From Methylorubrum populi (lineage in GTDB: Bacteria > Pseudomonadota > Alphaproteobacteria > Rhizobiales > Beijerinckiaceae), in contig JAQIIU010000002.1 of NCBI GenBank assembly GCA_036946625.1, forward strand, positions 372,001 through 436,000: DNA of 64,000 nucleotides, in the 5' to 3' direction. The notes below the pieces were generated by a model. That model was not told where the DNA came from. It was given only the letters and a program-made list of their open reading frames with translations, and did no database searches. This document shows, in pieces, positions 46,388 to 54,907 of this stretch. Every line of letters begins with the position of its first letter. Within the stretch, counting starts at the first letter, position 1. The translations under genes and the position numbers were made by a program.

Positions 46388-47716
46388 GTGAGCGAACCCG
46401 CGAAAAAACTCCATCTGGGCGCCTTCATGCGCCCGGTCGGCATCCACACCGCGTGGTGGCGCTATCCCGGCGGCTTCCCGGACGCGAACTTCAACCTCGA
46501 CCACCTCGTGCGCTTCATTCGGACGCTGGAGGCGGCCAAGTTCGACGCCTTCTTCATGGCCGACCATCTCGCGGTGATGAACATGCCGATGGAAGCGCTG
46601 AAGCGCTCGGCCACCGTCACCTCGTTCGACCCGCTGACGCTGCTGCCGGCGCTCGCCATGGTGACCGAGCGGATCGGACTGATCGCCACCGCCTCCACCA
46701 CCTACAACGAGCCCTACCACGTCGCCCGCAAGTTCGCCTCGCTCGACCACATCTCGAAGGGCCGCGCCGGCTGGAACCTCGTGACCTCCGGCAATCCCGA
46801 CGAGGCGCTGAACTTCGGCCGCGACGCCCATCTCGACCACGCCACCCGCTACGCACGGGCGCGCGAGTTCTTCGAGGTCGTGACGGGCCTGTGGGATTCC
46901 TGGGCCGACGACGCGTTCCTGCGCGATGTCGAAGCCGGGCTGTTCTTCGATCCGGACAGGCTCCGCACCCTGAACCACAAGGGCGAATTCCTGAAGGTGA
47001 AGGGGCCGCTCAACGTGGCGCGACCGGTCCAGGGCTGGCCGGCGATCGTGCAGGCGGGCGCCTCCGAGGCCGGCCGCCAGATCGCGGCCGAGACCGCCGA
47101 GATGGTGTTCGGCTCGGCCTCCTCGCTGGAGGCCGGCCAAAGGTTCTACGCCGACGTGAAGGGCCGGATGGAGACGGCCGGCCGCCCTCGCGATGCCCTC
47201 AAGATCCTGCCCGGGGCCTTCGTCGTGGTCGGCGGCACGGAAGAGGAGGCCAGGACGAAGAAGGCGCGGCTCGACGCGCTGGTGCCGGTGGAGAGCGGGC
47301 TCGCCAACCTCTCGGTCCGGCTCGGCACCGACGCTTCCGGCTTCGACCTCGATGCGCCCTTGCCCGAGATCCCGGAATCGAATGCCAGCAAGAGCGGGCA
47401 GGCCCAGATCGTCGATTATGCCCGCCGCACCGGCGCCACCGTGCGCGAACTCGCCCGCCGCGTCGGCGGCTATGGCGGGCTCACCTTCGTCGGGACGCCC
47501 GAGCAGATCGCCGACCGGATGCAGGAATGGCGGCAGGGCGAGGCGTGCGACGGCTTCAACGTCATGTTCCCCTTCGTGCCCGAGGGGCTGGACGATTTCT
47601 GCGGCGGCGTCGTCCCGGAACTGCAGCGCCGCGGCCTGTTCCGCACGGAGTACGAGGGCATCACCCTGCGCGAGCATCTCGGGCTCGCACGGCCGGACAA
47701 CCGGTTCTTCGCGTGA
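46388..47716 (+). CDS. LLM-class flavin monooxygenase (NtaA/SnaA/DszA type)
   Basis: This 442-residue TIM-barrel monooxygenase of the nitrilotriacetate/sulfur-compound family has KKLHLGAFMRPVGIHTAWWR at the start, FDAFFMADHLAVMNMP, SFDPLTLLPALAMVTERIGL, then ISKGRAGWNLVTSGN and GGYGGLTFVGTPEQIAD. Members use FMNH2 from a partner reductase to oxygenate N- or S-containing organic compounds such as nitrilotriacetate or alkanesulfonates. The GTG at 46388 has GGAGG six bases upstream. No flavin reductase gene is visible next to it. Confidence 0.9.
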   Translation: MSEPAKKLHLGAFMRPVGIHTAWWRYPGGFPDANFNLDHLVRFIRTLEAAKFDAFFMADHLAVMNMPMEALKRSATVTSFDPLTLLPALAMVTERIGLIATASTTYNEPYHVARKFASLDHISKGRAGWNLVTSGNPDEALNFGRDAHLDHATRYARAREFFEVVTGLWDSWADDAFLRDVEAGLFFDPDRLRTLNHKGEFLKVKGPLNVARPVQGWPAIVQAGASEAGRQIAAETAEMVFGSASSLEAGQRFYADVKGRMETAGRPRDALKILPGAFVVVGGTEEEARTKKARLDALVPVESGLANLSVRLGTDASGFDLDAPLPEIPESNASKSGQAQIVDYARRTGATVRELARRVGGYGGLTFVGTPEQIADRMQEWRQGEACDGFNVMFPFVPEGLDDFCGGVVPELQRRGLFRTEYEGITLREHLGLARPDNRFFA

Positions 47717-47787
47717 TCCGGAGCACGGTTCATCGCCCGTTCGTCAGCCCGTAGAGCCGTGAAGCCGGCGAGCGCGGCGAGCCCGGA

Positions 47788-48027
47788 TCAGGCGGCCTCC
47801 GCTTCGCAGGCGTCGATCCGTACCGTGCCGTCGGCGGTCAGCGAACAGATCACTTCGGTGCCGTCGTCGAGGGCGAAGGCATGAAACAGGCGCCGCTCCA
47901 GTTCTTCGAGGCCCTCGCCCGGTAATTCCGCGATTTCGTCCCGCGCCCGCTCTTCGAGAACGGGAAGAGCGCCGCTTCTCTCTGCGATTTCCTGCGCGGA
48001 TTGCGTGAGAATGATATCGAAAGACAT
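47788..48027 (-). CDS. Small hypothetical protein
   Basis: This 79-residue acidic protein (FDIILTQSAQEIAERSGALP, then LPGEGLEELERRLFHAFALD and EVICSLTADGTVRIDACE) has no signal or membrane segment. It begins with a helical part and ends with two predicted strands. GAGGAGG lies five bases before the ATG, supporting expression. No family is recognised. Confidence 0.55.
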   Translation of the reverse strand: MSFDIILTQSAQEIAERSGALPVLEERARDEIAELPGEGLEELERRLFHAFALDDGTEVICSLTADGTVRIDACEAEAA

Positions 48028-48490
48028 TGCCGCCTCCTCGCAACGACGTGGTTACGACCTCGTCCGATCCGTCGAAGACAGGCCTCCCTTGCGACTTTTT
48101 TTGGGCAGCCTGTTCGCGGCGGCGAATTCAGAAGGCCGATCATGGGTTTGGCAGGGCCCGCAGCCTCGTTCCACCTCCCGACTTTCAGGCGGAACGGCCG
48201 GAGACGGGTGGGGGGCCGCGAGGCAGGCGGCCGATCGCATCGACCGAGACGCCGGATTCAGCGCCCTCCCCCACCGCCCCGGCTTGCGGGCGCCTGCGCT
48301 GCCCCGGCCGGACGGGGCCGAGCCGAACGGGCTGCCGTGACGCATCGGCTCAGGCGAGGCTTTCGGGAGTTTTCCGGTTCCGGCCCGCGACGGTCCCGGT
48401 CTACGCTCCTGCGCCGCATCGGCCTGCCGGAGTGTCCGAACGCTCCGCCGTTCGAGGAGTCGGTGACGGCGCAGGGAGCTTGAAAACCCC

Positions 48491-48703
48491 ATGAATCCGA
48501 TCCTCGTCGTCGCTCTGGTCTGCGCCTCCACCGTGCAGATGCCCGACTGCTCGCGGGAGACCGCTCTCGACGTCATCGTCGGTCCGGCGCACACGTTGCA
48601 GGAATGCCTGATCCAGGGGCCGGTGCTGGCCGCGAGCGCGGGCCGCGGCGCGGACGCCGACACCTACGTGAAGACCCGCTGCGAGCAGCGCAAGGAACGA
48701 TAG
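48491..48703 (+). CDS. Small secreted cysteine-containing hypothetical protein
   Basis: This 70-residue protein has a short signal peptide (NPILVVALVCASTVQMPDCS) and a mature part with three conserved-looking cysteines (PDCSRETALDVIVGP, LQECLIQG and KTRCEQR). Similar tiny proteins are common in Rhizobiales; the cysteines suggest a periplasmic disulfide-bonded fold. Function unknown. GGGAG lies 12 bases before the ATG. The next 300 bp hold a possible frameshifted gene in the same frame. Confidence 0.6.
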   Translation: MNPILVVALVCASTVQMPDCSRETALDVIVGPAHTLQECLIQGPVLAASAGRGADADTYVKTRCEQRKER

Positions 48704-49020
48704 GCGACGGCGGAGGGGGATGCGGGCCCGGTCGATCCGGCGCGCGCCGTCGAAATACGGTTGCGCGCCCGGCTCGCGGTGGTCGAGCGCCCGGCGTGGT
48801 TCGGGGTCGTGCAGGCGATGCGGGATCGGCCCGAGGCGACGCGAGGCCATGTCGAGTCCGAGCGGGCGCGCTGCCGCGAGGGTTTCGGCGGCGGCTGGGC
48901 CAAGGATTCTGGGCCAAGGATCTGACGCCGGCCGAGCGCGCGCTTCCCGGCGCGGAGGTCGATTCCGGTCTCGCCCGACTCGTCGAGGATGCCCGCGCCG
49001 AGATCGGCGGCGACGCCTGA
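48704..49020 (+). pseudogene. Possible hypothetical gene frameshifted by a 14-bp duplication
   Basis: Directly after the stop of the preceding gene an open frame reads VEIRLRARLAVVERPAWFGV, then VESERARCREGFGGGWAK; the frame breaks, but a second frame continues WAKDLTPAERALPGAEVDSG and LARLVEDARAEIG to a stop at 49020. The break coincides with a tandem copy: TGGGCCAAGGAT at 48896 and again at 48910. Removing one 14-bp unit joins the frames. The gene has no clear start codon, so its reality is uncertain. Confidence 0.35.
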
Positions 49021-49145
49021 GCGGGGGCTTCCCCCGCGCCATCCTTTCGCCTTGCGGTCATGGCGGGAAGGGTTCAGTGTCCCCGCCAAACCGGAGCCGG
49101 CCGGAGGAAATCCCGTCCGCCGGTCCCGCGAAGGAGCCGTGACTG

Positions 49146-51044
49146 GTGCCCATGTTCGGATACGCCGCCCGCCGGAGCGCCACCGCGCTCGCCCTGCTGC
49201 TGCTCGCTTCGACCGGCCTCGGTACGCTGCCGGCTGCGGCCGCGCAGCCGCGGGAATCCTCGCCGCTCTCCGAGTACGAGCCGGCGGAATCGCTCGAAGG
49301 CAACTTCCTCTCGGCCTACATCGCGGGCGCCTCGAAGGACACGGCCGCCGCCGCGAGCTTCTACCGCGAGGCGGTGAAGGGCGATCCGCGCAACGCCGAA
49401 CTCCTGGAGCGCGCCTTCGTCTCGCTGCTCGCCGACGGCGCCATGACCGACGCCTTCCGTGCCGCCGAGCGGCTGGCCACCCGCGAAAGCTCGAACGGCC
49501 TCGCCCAGCTCGCCCTCGGCGTGCGCCAGCTCAAGGCCGGCCAGTACGGCCCCGCCCGCCAGAGCTTCAGCCGCAGCGGCCGGGGCGCCGCCGCCGACCT
49601 CACCGGGACGCTGCTGACCGCCTGGGCCTATGCCGGCGCCGGCGACGGCAAGCGCGCCTACGAGACGCTGAACCGCCTGCGCGGCGAGCGCTACTTCAAC
49701 GTCTTCCGCGACTACCACGCCGGCCTGATCGCCTCCGTCATCGGCGACCGCGGCGAAGCGGAGCGCAAGCTGAAGGCGGCCTACGACGCCGACCACAACA
49801 CCCTGCGCATCGTCGACGGCTACGCCCGGTTCGAGGCCGGCATCGGCCGCACCGACCTCGCCATCGACGCCTACAGCGAGTTCGAGAAGGTGATGCCGCG
49901 CCATCCCCTGGTGGTGGACGCCCTCGACAAGCTGAAGGCCGGCAAGCCGCTCTCGCCGCTGGTTTCTTCTGCCCAGGAAGGCGCGGCGGAGGTGCTCTAC
50001 GGGCTCGGCTCGGCGGGCTCGACGCAGGGCGACGAACTGCCGGCGGTCGTCTACCTGCGGCTCGCGCTCTACCTCGCCCCCGAACACGCCGTCGCCCGGC
50101 TGACGCTGGCCGACACCCTCGACCGGATGAAGCAGGCCGAGCGCTCGAACGAGGCCTACGCCCAGATCCCGGCCTCCTCCCCGCTCAAGCTCAACGCCGA
50201 CATCCAGATCGGCCTGAACCTCGAACAGATGGGCCGGGGCGAGGAGGCGCTGCAGCACCTCGACGCGGTGCTCAAGGCGCATCCCGACGACATCGACGTG
50301 ATCTCGGCGCTCGGCAACGTGCAGCGCTCGCGGAAAAAATTCGCCGAGGCCACCGAGACCTACAGCCGCGCGATCAAGCTGATCGAGTCGGGCAAGGAAG
50401 CCAGCAACTGGACGCTGTTCTACTTCCGCGGCACCGCCTACGAGCGGGCCGGCGAGTGGCAGAAGGCCGAGGCCGACCTGAAGAAGGCGCTCACCCTGGT
50501 GCCGCCGACCCAGCCGAACGCCAAGGCGCAGGTGCTGAACTACCTCGCCTATTCCTGGGTCGACCGGAACATGAACATCGACGAGAGCTTCACCATGCTG
50601 AAGCAGGCCGTCGATCTCTCGCCTCGCGACGGCATGATCATCGACAGCCTCGGCTGGGCCTATTTCCGCCTCGGCCGCTGGGACGATGCGGTGCGCGAAC
50701 TGGAGAAGGCGGTCGAGCTGAAGCCGGGCGATCCCACCATCAACGACCATCTGGGCGATGCCTACTGGCGCACCGGCCGGCGGCTCGAGGGCAAGTTCCA
50801 GTGGCAGCACGCCAAGGACCTGAACCCCGAGCCCGACGATCTCGCCAAGATCAACGCCAAGCTCAAGGACGGCCTGCCCGAGCCGGACAAGCCGACGGCG
50901 ACCGCCGAGAACCCGCCCGCCCCGGCCGAGGCCGTGCCGGCCCCCGTGGCGGCGCCGCACAATCCGGACAACCCCGAACTGCCGAAGGGCGCGCCCGCCC
51001 CGAGCGAGCCGCCGGGGGCTGCGGACAAGAAGCCGAGGAACTAG
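49146..51044 (+). CDS. Exported tetratricopeptide-repeat protein
   Basis: This 632-residue protein has a signal peptide (ATALALLLLASTGLGTLPAA, then AAAQ) and about ten TPR units. Examples include EEALQHLDAVLKAHPDDIDV, KKFAEATETYSRAIKLIESG, EWQKAEADLKKALTLVPPTQ and RWDDAVRELEKAVELKPGDP. The C-terminal 80 residues are Pro/Ala-rich and disordered. TPR proteins of this size are common periplasmic scaffolds; specific role unknown. AAGGAG ten bases before GTG at 49146 makes this start better than the ATG six bases later. It is followed by the palindromic repeat at 51188. Confidence 0.88.
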   Translation: MPMFGYAARRSATALALLLLASTGLGTLPAAAAQPRESSPLSEYEPAESLEGNFLSAYIAGASKDTAAAASFYREAVKGDPRNAELLERAFVSLLADGAMTDAFRAAERLATRESSNGLAQLALGVRQLKAGQYGPARQSFSRSGRGAAADLTGTLLTAWAYAGAGDGKRAYETLNRLRGERYFNVFRDYHAGLIASVIGDRGEAERKLKAAYDADHNTLRIVDGYARFEAGIGRTDLAIDAYSEFEKVMPRHPLVVDALDKLKAGKPLSPLVSSAQEGAAEVLYGLGSAGSTQGDELPAVVYLRLALYLAPEHAVARLTLADTLDRMKQAERSNEAYAQIPASSPLKLNADIQIGLNLEQMGRGEEALQHLDAVLKAHPDDIDVISALGNVQRSRKKFAEATETYSRAIKLIESGKEASNWTLFYFRGTAYERAGEWQKAEADLKKALTLVPPTQPNAKAQVLNYLAYSWVDRNMNIDESFTMLKQAVDLSPRDGMIIDSLGWAYFRLGRWDDAVRELEKAVELKPGDPTINDHLGDAYWRTGRRLEGKFQWQHAKDLNPEPDDLAKINAKLKDGLPEPDKPTATAENPPAPAEAVPAPVAAPHNPDNPELPKGAPAPSEPPGAADKKPRN

Positions 51045-51187
51045 GCAGGCACGGCGCGGCGTCGCCGCGCGACGGGCCGGTCGCCGGGTGTCGATTGCCG
51101 CCTGGATCAGGCAGCGCACTGGATTGCTCGGTTCCGCAACACGGCTGACGAACGGTGTCGTTCCGACCGAATGCTTTCTCCGGTGTC

Positions 51188-51288
51188 GTCGCGATCCCGG
51201 ATTGCTTCGCCTGACGGCTCGCAATGACGGAAAAAGGAGACCTACACCGTCATTGCGAGGCGAGGCCGAAGCAATCCGGGATCGCGAC
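51188..51288. repeat. Large dispersed palindromic repeat (REP-like)
   Basis: Perfect 22-bp arms (51188-51209 and 51267-51288) contain GGATTGCTTCG and its complement; inner arms CTCGCAATGACGG (51218-51230) and CCGTCATTGCGAG (51247-51259) pair as well. Same motifs occur degenerately at 14716 and within the 170-bp repeats. The transcript would fold into a long hairpin between the convergent TPR and glyS genes. Confidence 0.85.
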
Positions 51289-51350
51289 GGTCGCCTGCTT
51301 CGCACGACCCTTCCGTGATCGCCGGCCGGCGCGGCGAAGCCTCCGGCGCG

Positions 51351-53600
51351 TCAGCCTTCGATGCGCGAGAAATCCGCCACCTCGCGGGTGGCCGCGCGCA
51401 AGGCGTTGAGGAGCAGGAGCCGGTTCTGCCGCAGGGCCGGATCGTCGGCGTTGACGGTCACCTTCTCGAAGAAGGCATCGACCGGCGCCCGCAGCCGCGA
51501 GAGCGCCCGCATCGCCCCGGCGAAATCCTCGGCGGCGACGGCGGCGGAGGCTTCCGCCCGCGCGGCGGCCAGCGCTTCGGCGAGCGCCCGCTCCTCCGGC
51601 TGGCCGGCGGCCGCGAGCGCGGCATCGGGGGCGGCGTCGTAGGCGCGCCCGTCCTTCTTCTCCTCGATGCGCAGGATGTTGGCCGCGCGCTTGTAGCCGG
51701 CGAGCAGGTTCTTGCCGTCATCCGTGCCCAGGAACTCGCCCAGCGCCTCGACGCGGCGGACGACGAGCAGGAGGTCGTCCTGGCTGGGCACTTGGCCGGG
51801 CAGGGCGAAGACGGCATCGATCAGGTCGTGGCGGGCGCCCTGGTCGCGGAGATAGCCTTTCAGGCGGTCGGCGAAAAACGAAAGGAGCTCGCGCGCAAGA
51901 GCTTCCAGAACCTCGGGCTTCACGGATCGGCGCTTGTGCGCCGAATCATGCTGGATCTCATCGTATAGCCCCAGCGTATCGGCAAGATAGTTCAGTCTTT
52001 CGGCGGCAGACCTTATGAGACCCAACAAACGGATGGGACGCTCCCGCTCCGACAAAATGCGGATCACGCCCAATGCCGCCCGCCGCAGCGCATACGGGTC
52101 CTTGCTCCCCGTCGGCTTCTCGTCGATCGCCCAGAAACCCACCAGCGTGTCGAGCTTGTCGGCCAGCGCCACGGCGATGGAGACCGGGTCGGTCGGCACG
52201 CGGTCGCTCGGGCCGACCGGCTTGTAGTGCTCCTCGATCGCCGCGGCGACGCTCTCGGGCTCGCCCTGGAGCGCGGCATACTTGCGGCCCATCAGGCCCT
52301 GGAGCTCGGGGAACTCGCCGACCATCTCGGTGACGAGGTCGGCCTTGGCGAGCCGCGCCGCGCGCTCGGCCAAAGCCGGATCGGCGCCGACCAGCGGCGC
52401 GATTTCTTTTGCGAGTGCTGCGATGCGGGCGACGCGCTCGCCCTGCGTCCCGAGCCTTTCGTGGAAGACGATCGTATCGAGTTTCGGGAGCCGGTCCTCC
52501 AACTTCGTGGCCTTGTCGGTCTCCCAGAAGAATTTCGCGTCGGAGAGGCGGGCGCGGACCACGCGCTCGTTGCCGGCGGTGATCGCCGTGCCGCCGTCCG
52601 AGGCGACGAGGTTCGAGACCAAGAGGAAGGCCGGCGCCAGTTCCTCCGAGCCGCCCTTGCGCAGCACGAAGCACTTCTGGTTGGCACGGATGGTGGCGCG
52701 GATCGCCTCCGCCGGAATTTCGAGAAACCGTTCCTCGAACGAGCCCATCAGCACCACGGGCCGCTCCACCAGCCCGGCCACCTCTTCCAGCAGGCTTTCG
52801 TCCTCCACGAGGTCGAGGCCGCGGGCGAAGGCGAGGTCCCGCGCGTCGTGCAGGATGATGTCCTTGCGCCGGTCGGCGTCGAGGATCACGTCGGCGCGTT
52901 CCAGCGCCTGCACGTAATCGTCGAAGCGGCGCACCTCGAACGTGTCCGGGCTGAGGAAGCGGTGGCCGCGGGTGGTGGTGCCGGCCGCGATCCCGTCGAC
53001 CGCGAACGGCACCGTCTCCGGCGTCTCGGTCTCGGGGCCGAAGGTGGCCACGATCGATTGCAGCGGGCGCACCCAGCGCAGCGTGTTCTTACCCGGCGCG
53101 CCACCCAATGTGTCGCGGTCGAGGATGCCTTCGCCCAGAACCAGCGCCTTGCCGGCAGGTCTGTAATCGCCCCAATGCATCGATTTGGGCCAGGGAAAAT
53201 TCCTGATGATGTGCGGAATGATCTCGGCCAGCACGTCCAGCGTCTCGCGGCCGGGCCGCTCGATCACCGCGAGGTAGAACGCGCCCTTCTTCGGGTCGGT
53301 CACGGTGGTGGCCTGATCGAGGCTGTCGAGTCCCGCGCCCCTCAAAAAACCCTGCACGGCGGCCTCGGGCGCGCCGACCCGGGGCCCGCGCCGCTCCTCG
53401 CGCAAAGCCTCGCCGCGGGCCGGCAGCCCGGCCACGTGCAGCGCCAGTCGCCGCGGCGTGGCGAAGGCCTTGGCGCCCTCGTAGAGGAAACCGCGCTCGA
53501 CCAGCGCGTCGGTGACGAGCCGCTTCAGATCCTCGGCCGCACGCCGCTGCATGCGCGCGGGGATCTCTTCGGAGAGGAGTTCGAGCAGGAGGTCAGGCAT
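51351..53600 (-). CDS. glyS: Glycine--tRNA ligase beta subunit (GlyS)
   Basis: This 749-residue beta chain of the tetrameric bacterial glycyl-tRNA synthetase binds tRNA-Gly. It begins [20 protein letters not shown] and contains [40 protein letters not shown] and [18 protein letters not shown]. Further parts are [40 protein letters not shown] and the HD-like region with [16 protein letters not shown]; an anticodon-binding-like C-terminus follows. It is essential. The start overlaps the end of the broken fic gene by eight bases, and glyQ lies 3.3 kb upstream beyond phoX, an unusual separation. Confidence 0.97.
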   Translation of the reverse strand: MPDLLLELLSEEIPARMQRRAAEDLKRLVTDALVERGFLYEGAKAFATPRRLALHVAGLPARGEALREERRGPRVGAPEAAVQGFLRGAGLDSLDQATTVTDPKKGAFYLAVIERPGRETLDVLAEIIPHIIRNFPWPKSMHWGDYRPAGKALVLGEGILDRDTLGGAPGKNTLRWVRPLQSIVATFGPETETPETVPFAVDGIAAGTTTRGHRFLSPDTFEVRRFDDYVQALERADVILDADRRKDIILHDARDLAFARGLDLVEDESLLEEVAGLVERPVVLMGSFEERFLEIPAEAIRATIRANQKCFVLRKGGSEELAPAFLLVSNLVASDGGTAITAGNERVVRARLSDAKFFWETDKATKLEDRLPKLDTIVFHERLGTQGERVARIAALAKEIAPLVGADPALAERAARLAKADLVTEMVGEFPELQGLMGRKYAALQGEPESVAAAIEEHYKPVGPSDRVPTDPVSIAVALADKLDTLVGFWAIDEKPTGSKDPYALRRAALGVIRILSERERPIRLLGLIRSAAERLNYLADTLGLYDEIQHDSAHKRRSVKPEVLEALARELLSFFADRLKGYLRDQGARHDLIDAVFALPGQVPSQDDLLLVVRRVEALGEFLGTDDGKNLLAGYKRAANILRIEEKKDGRAYDAAPDAALAAAGQPEERALAEALAAARAEASAAVAAEDFAGAMRALSRLRAPVDAFFEKVTVNADDPALRQNRLLLLNALRAATREVADFSRIEG

Positions 53601-54416
53601 TGCGGCCGGGTGTCTGGTTGATGATGTCGCGGATGCCGCGGGCGATGAAGTACTTCGGGTTCGCGGTGCCGACGATCGCTTCGAGAATGCCGACGCGCGC
53701 GAGCGCGTCCACGTTGAGCTGCGCGGAGCGGTACTGCACGTCCAGATGCTCCGCGACCTGGGGGATGGTGACGACCTGCCGCCGGAACAGCAGGTCGAGG
53801 AGGGCGACGAGATTGGCCGAGCGCCCCGCCTCGCGCAGGCGGGCGTGGTAGTCCGCCTGGAGCGCGAGCAGCGCGTCCGCCGTCTCGATGGTCGCTTCGC
53901 AGGCTTCGCACACGACATCAAGGAAGAATGCGATCCAGGCCCCCCACGCGCCGTCGCGCGACACGTCGTACTGCGGTCGATGTACGCGTCCTTACGCCTC
54001 TCGAAGGCCGGGCTGAGATAAGGCAGCGGCTCGCGGATCACGCCGCGCATGGAGAGGTGGAGCGTGATGAGCATGTGCCCGACGTGCCCGTTGCCGTCGG
54101 AGAAGGGGTGGATCGTCTCGAACTGGTCGTGGATCAGGGCCGCATCCACGATATCGGGGATGGGCCCGCGGTCCTCGCGCTGGATGAGGTCAGGGCCTCC
54201 CGCACCTTGAAGCGGACGAATCAGCAGGTAGGGATCGGGCAGCGTCCGGCCGATCCCGTTCAGTTCGCCGAGCCGTTGCGAGGCCCGCGCCATCGGCACG
54301 GCCAGGACCGCGAGATCGAAGTCGGGCGGGAAGCCGTGGGGCACGAAGGCCCACTGCCCCCGGTCGGTGGCGACGAGGCGACCGCTGGGGGATGTCTCGA
54401 AGTCGGCCCGTTTCAT
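53593..54416 (-). pseudogene. Fic-family protein gene, frameshifted, with altered Fic motif
   Basis: The N-terminal frame ([15 protein letters not shown] ... [20 protein letters not shown]) is a Fic_N domain, followed by the Fic core [20 protein letters not shown] and [18 protein letters not shown]. At about 53974 the frame breaks; the continuation in another frame reads [20 protein letters not shown], then a C-terminal winged helix ([36 protein letters not shown]). One inserted base would restore a normal protein of about 273 residues. The canonical HPFxDGNGRxGR motif has histidine at both arginine positions, which should abolish AMP transfer. It lies directly upstream of glyS. Confidence 0.82.
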
Positions 54417-54438
54417 GAAGTGCAATCGGTGCGGTCCG

Positions 54439-54469
54439 GATGATCACAAACACCCTGTTTGTGATCATC
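54439..54469. promoter_or_regulatory. Perfect 14-bp-arm palindrome upstream of fic
   Basis: GATGATCACAAACA-CCC-TGTTTGTGATCATC is a perfect inverted repeat 22 bp before the fic start. It is AT-rich in a GC-rich genome and placed as an operator or promoter element. Fic proteins with a C-terminal winged helix may autoregulate, so it could be their own operator; it could also carry the promoter for fic-glyS. A second small hairpin, GATTGTC-GGCCAT-GACAATC, follows at 54481-54500. Confidence 0.6.
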
Positions 54470-54518
54470 AACGCGGCGTGGATTGTCGGCCATGACAATC
54501 CGAGGGCTGCAACCTGTC

Positions 54519-54738
54519 AGAGCCTGTTTGACTGCGGTGATCCCATCTCGCCCCTCATCCTGAGGTGCCGCGTGAGCGGCCTCGAAGGGTGCTCCAGATC
54601 CCGCGCGATTCCTGGAACACCCTTCGAGGCCTCCGCTGCGCTCCGGCACCTCAGGATGAGGGTTCAGGATGGGAGCAGGGCTTTCCTCTCGCCTTGCCGT
54701 TGCCTGACGAAGACACGTTGGTCGGTCAAACAGGCTCT
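54519..54738. repeat. 220-bp MITE-like element with 14-bp terminal inverted repeats
   Basis: AGAGCCTGTTTGAC (54519-54532) and GTCAAACAGGCTCT (54725-54738) are perfect inverted ends resembling IS5-type termini. The interior holds a long palindrome with CCTCATCCTGAGGTGC at 54549 and GGCACCTCAGGATGAGG at 54646, around CTCGAAGGGTG/CACCCTTCGAG. It has no coding capacity. A partial relative is at 29425-29504. Confidence 0.7.
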
Positions 54739-54907
54739 CATACGCCATCCGGTCGGTGACCTCGGCCTCTCCACCGTCCTTGCGAGGCGAAGCCGTGGCG
54801 ATCCAGGGCGCGCCCTTTCCGGACCTGTGGCGCCCTGGATTGCTTCGCGACCGCTCGCGATGACGGCGTGGGGGGAAACCCGAAGCGATCAATCGGAAAC
54901 GGTATCA
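54738..54907 (-). repeat. 170-bp dispersed MITE-like repeat, copy B
   Basis: On the minus strand it starts TGATACCGTTTCCGATTGAT and is clearly the same sequence as copy A at 14833, with an identical length of 170 bp and a similar interior (GGAAAGGGCGCGCCCTGGAT). Its first three bases, TGA, are the stop codon of the phoX-like gene. The other end abuts the 220-bp element. Confidence 0.8.

Noticed and set aside
49074..51305. 743-codon minus-strand frame opposite the TPR gene
   Set aside because: The plus-strand frame has signal peptide and TPR motifs; the opposite frame is compositional shadow.
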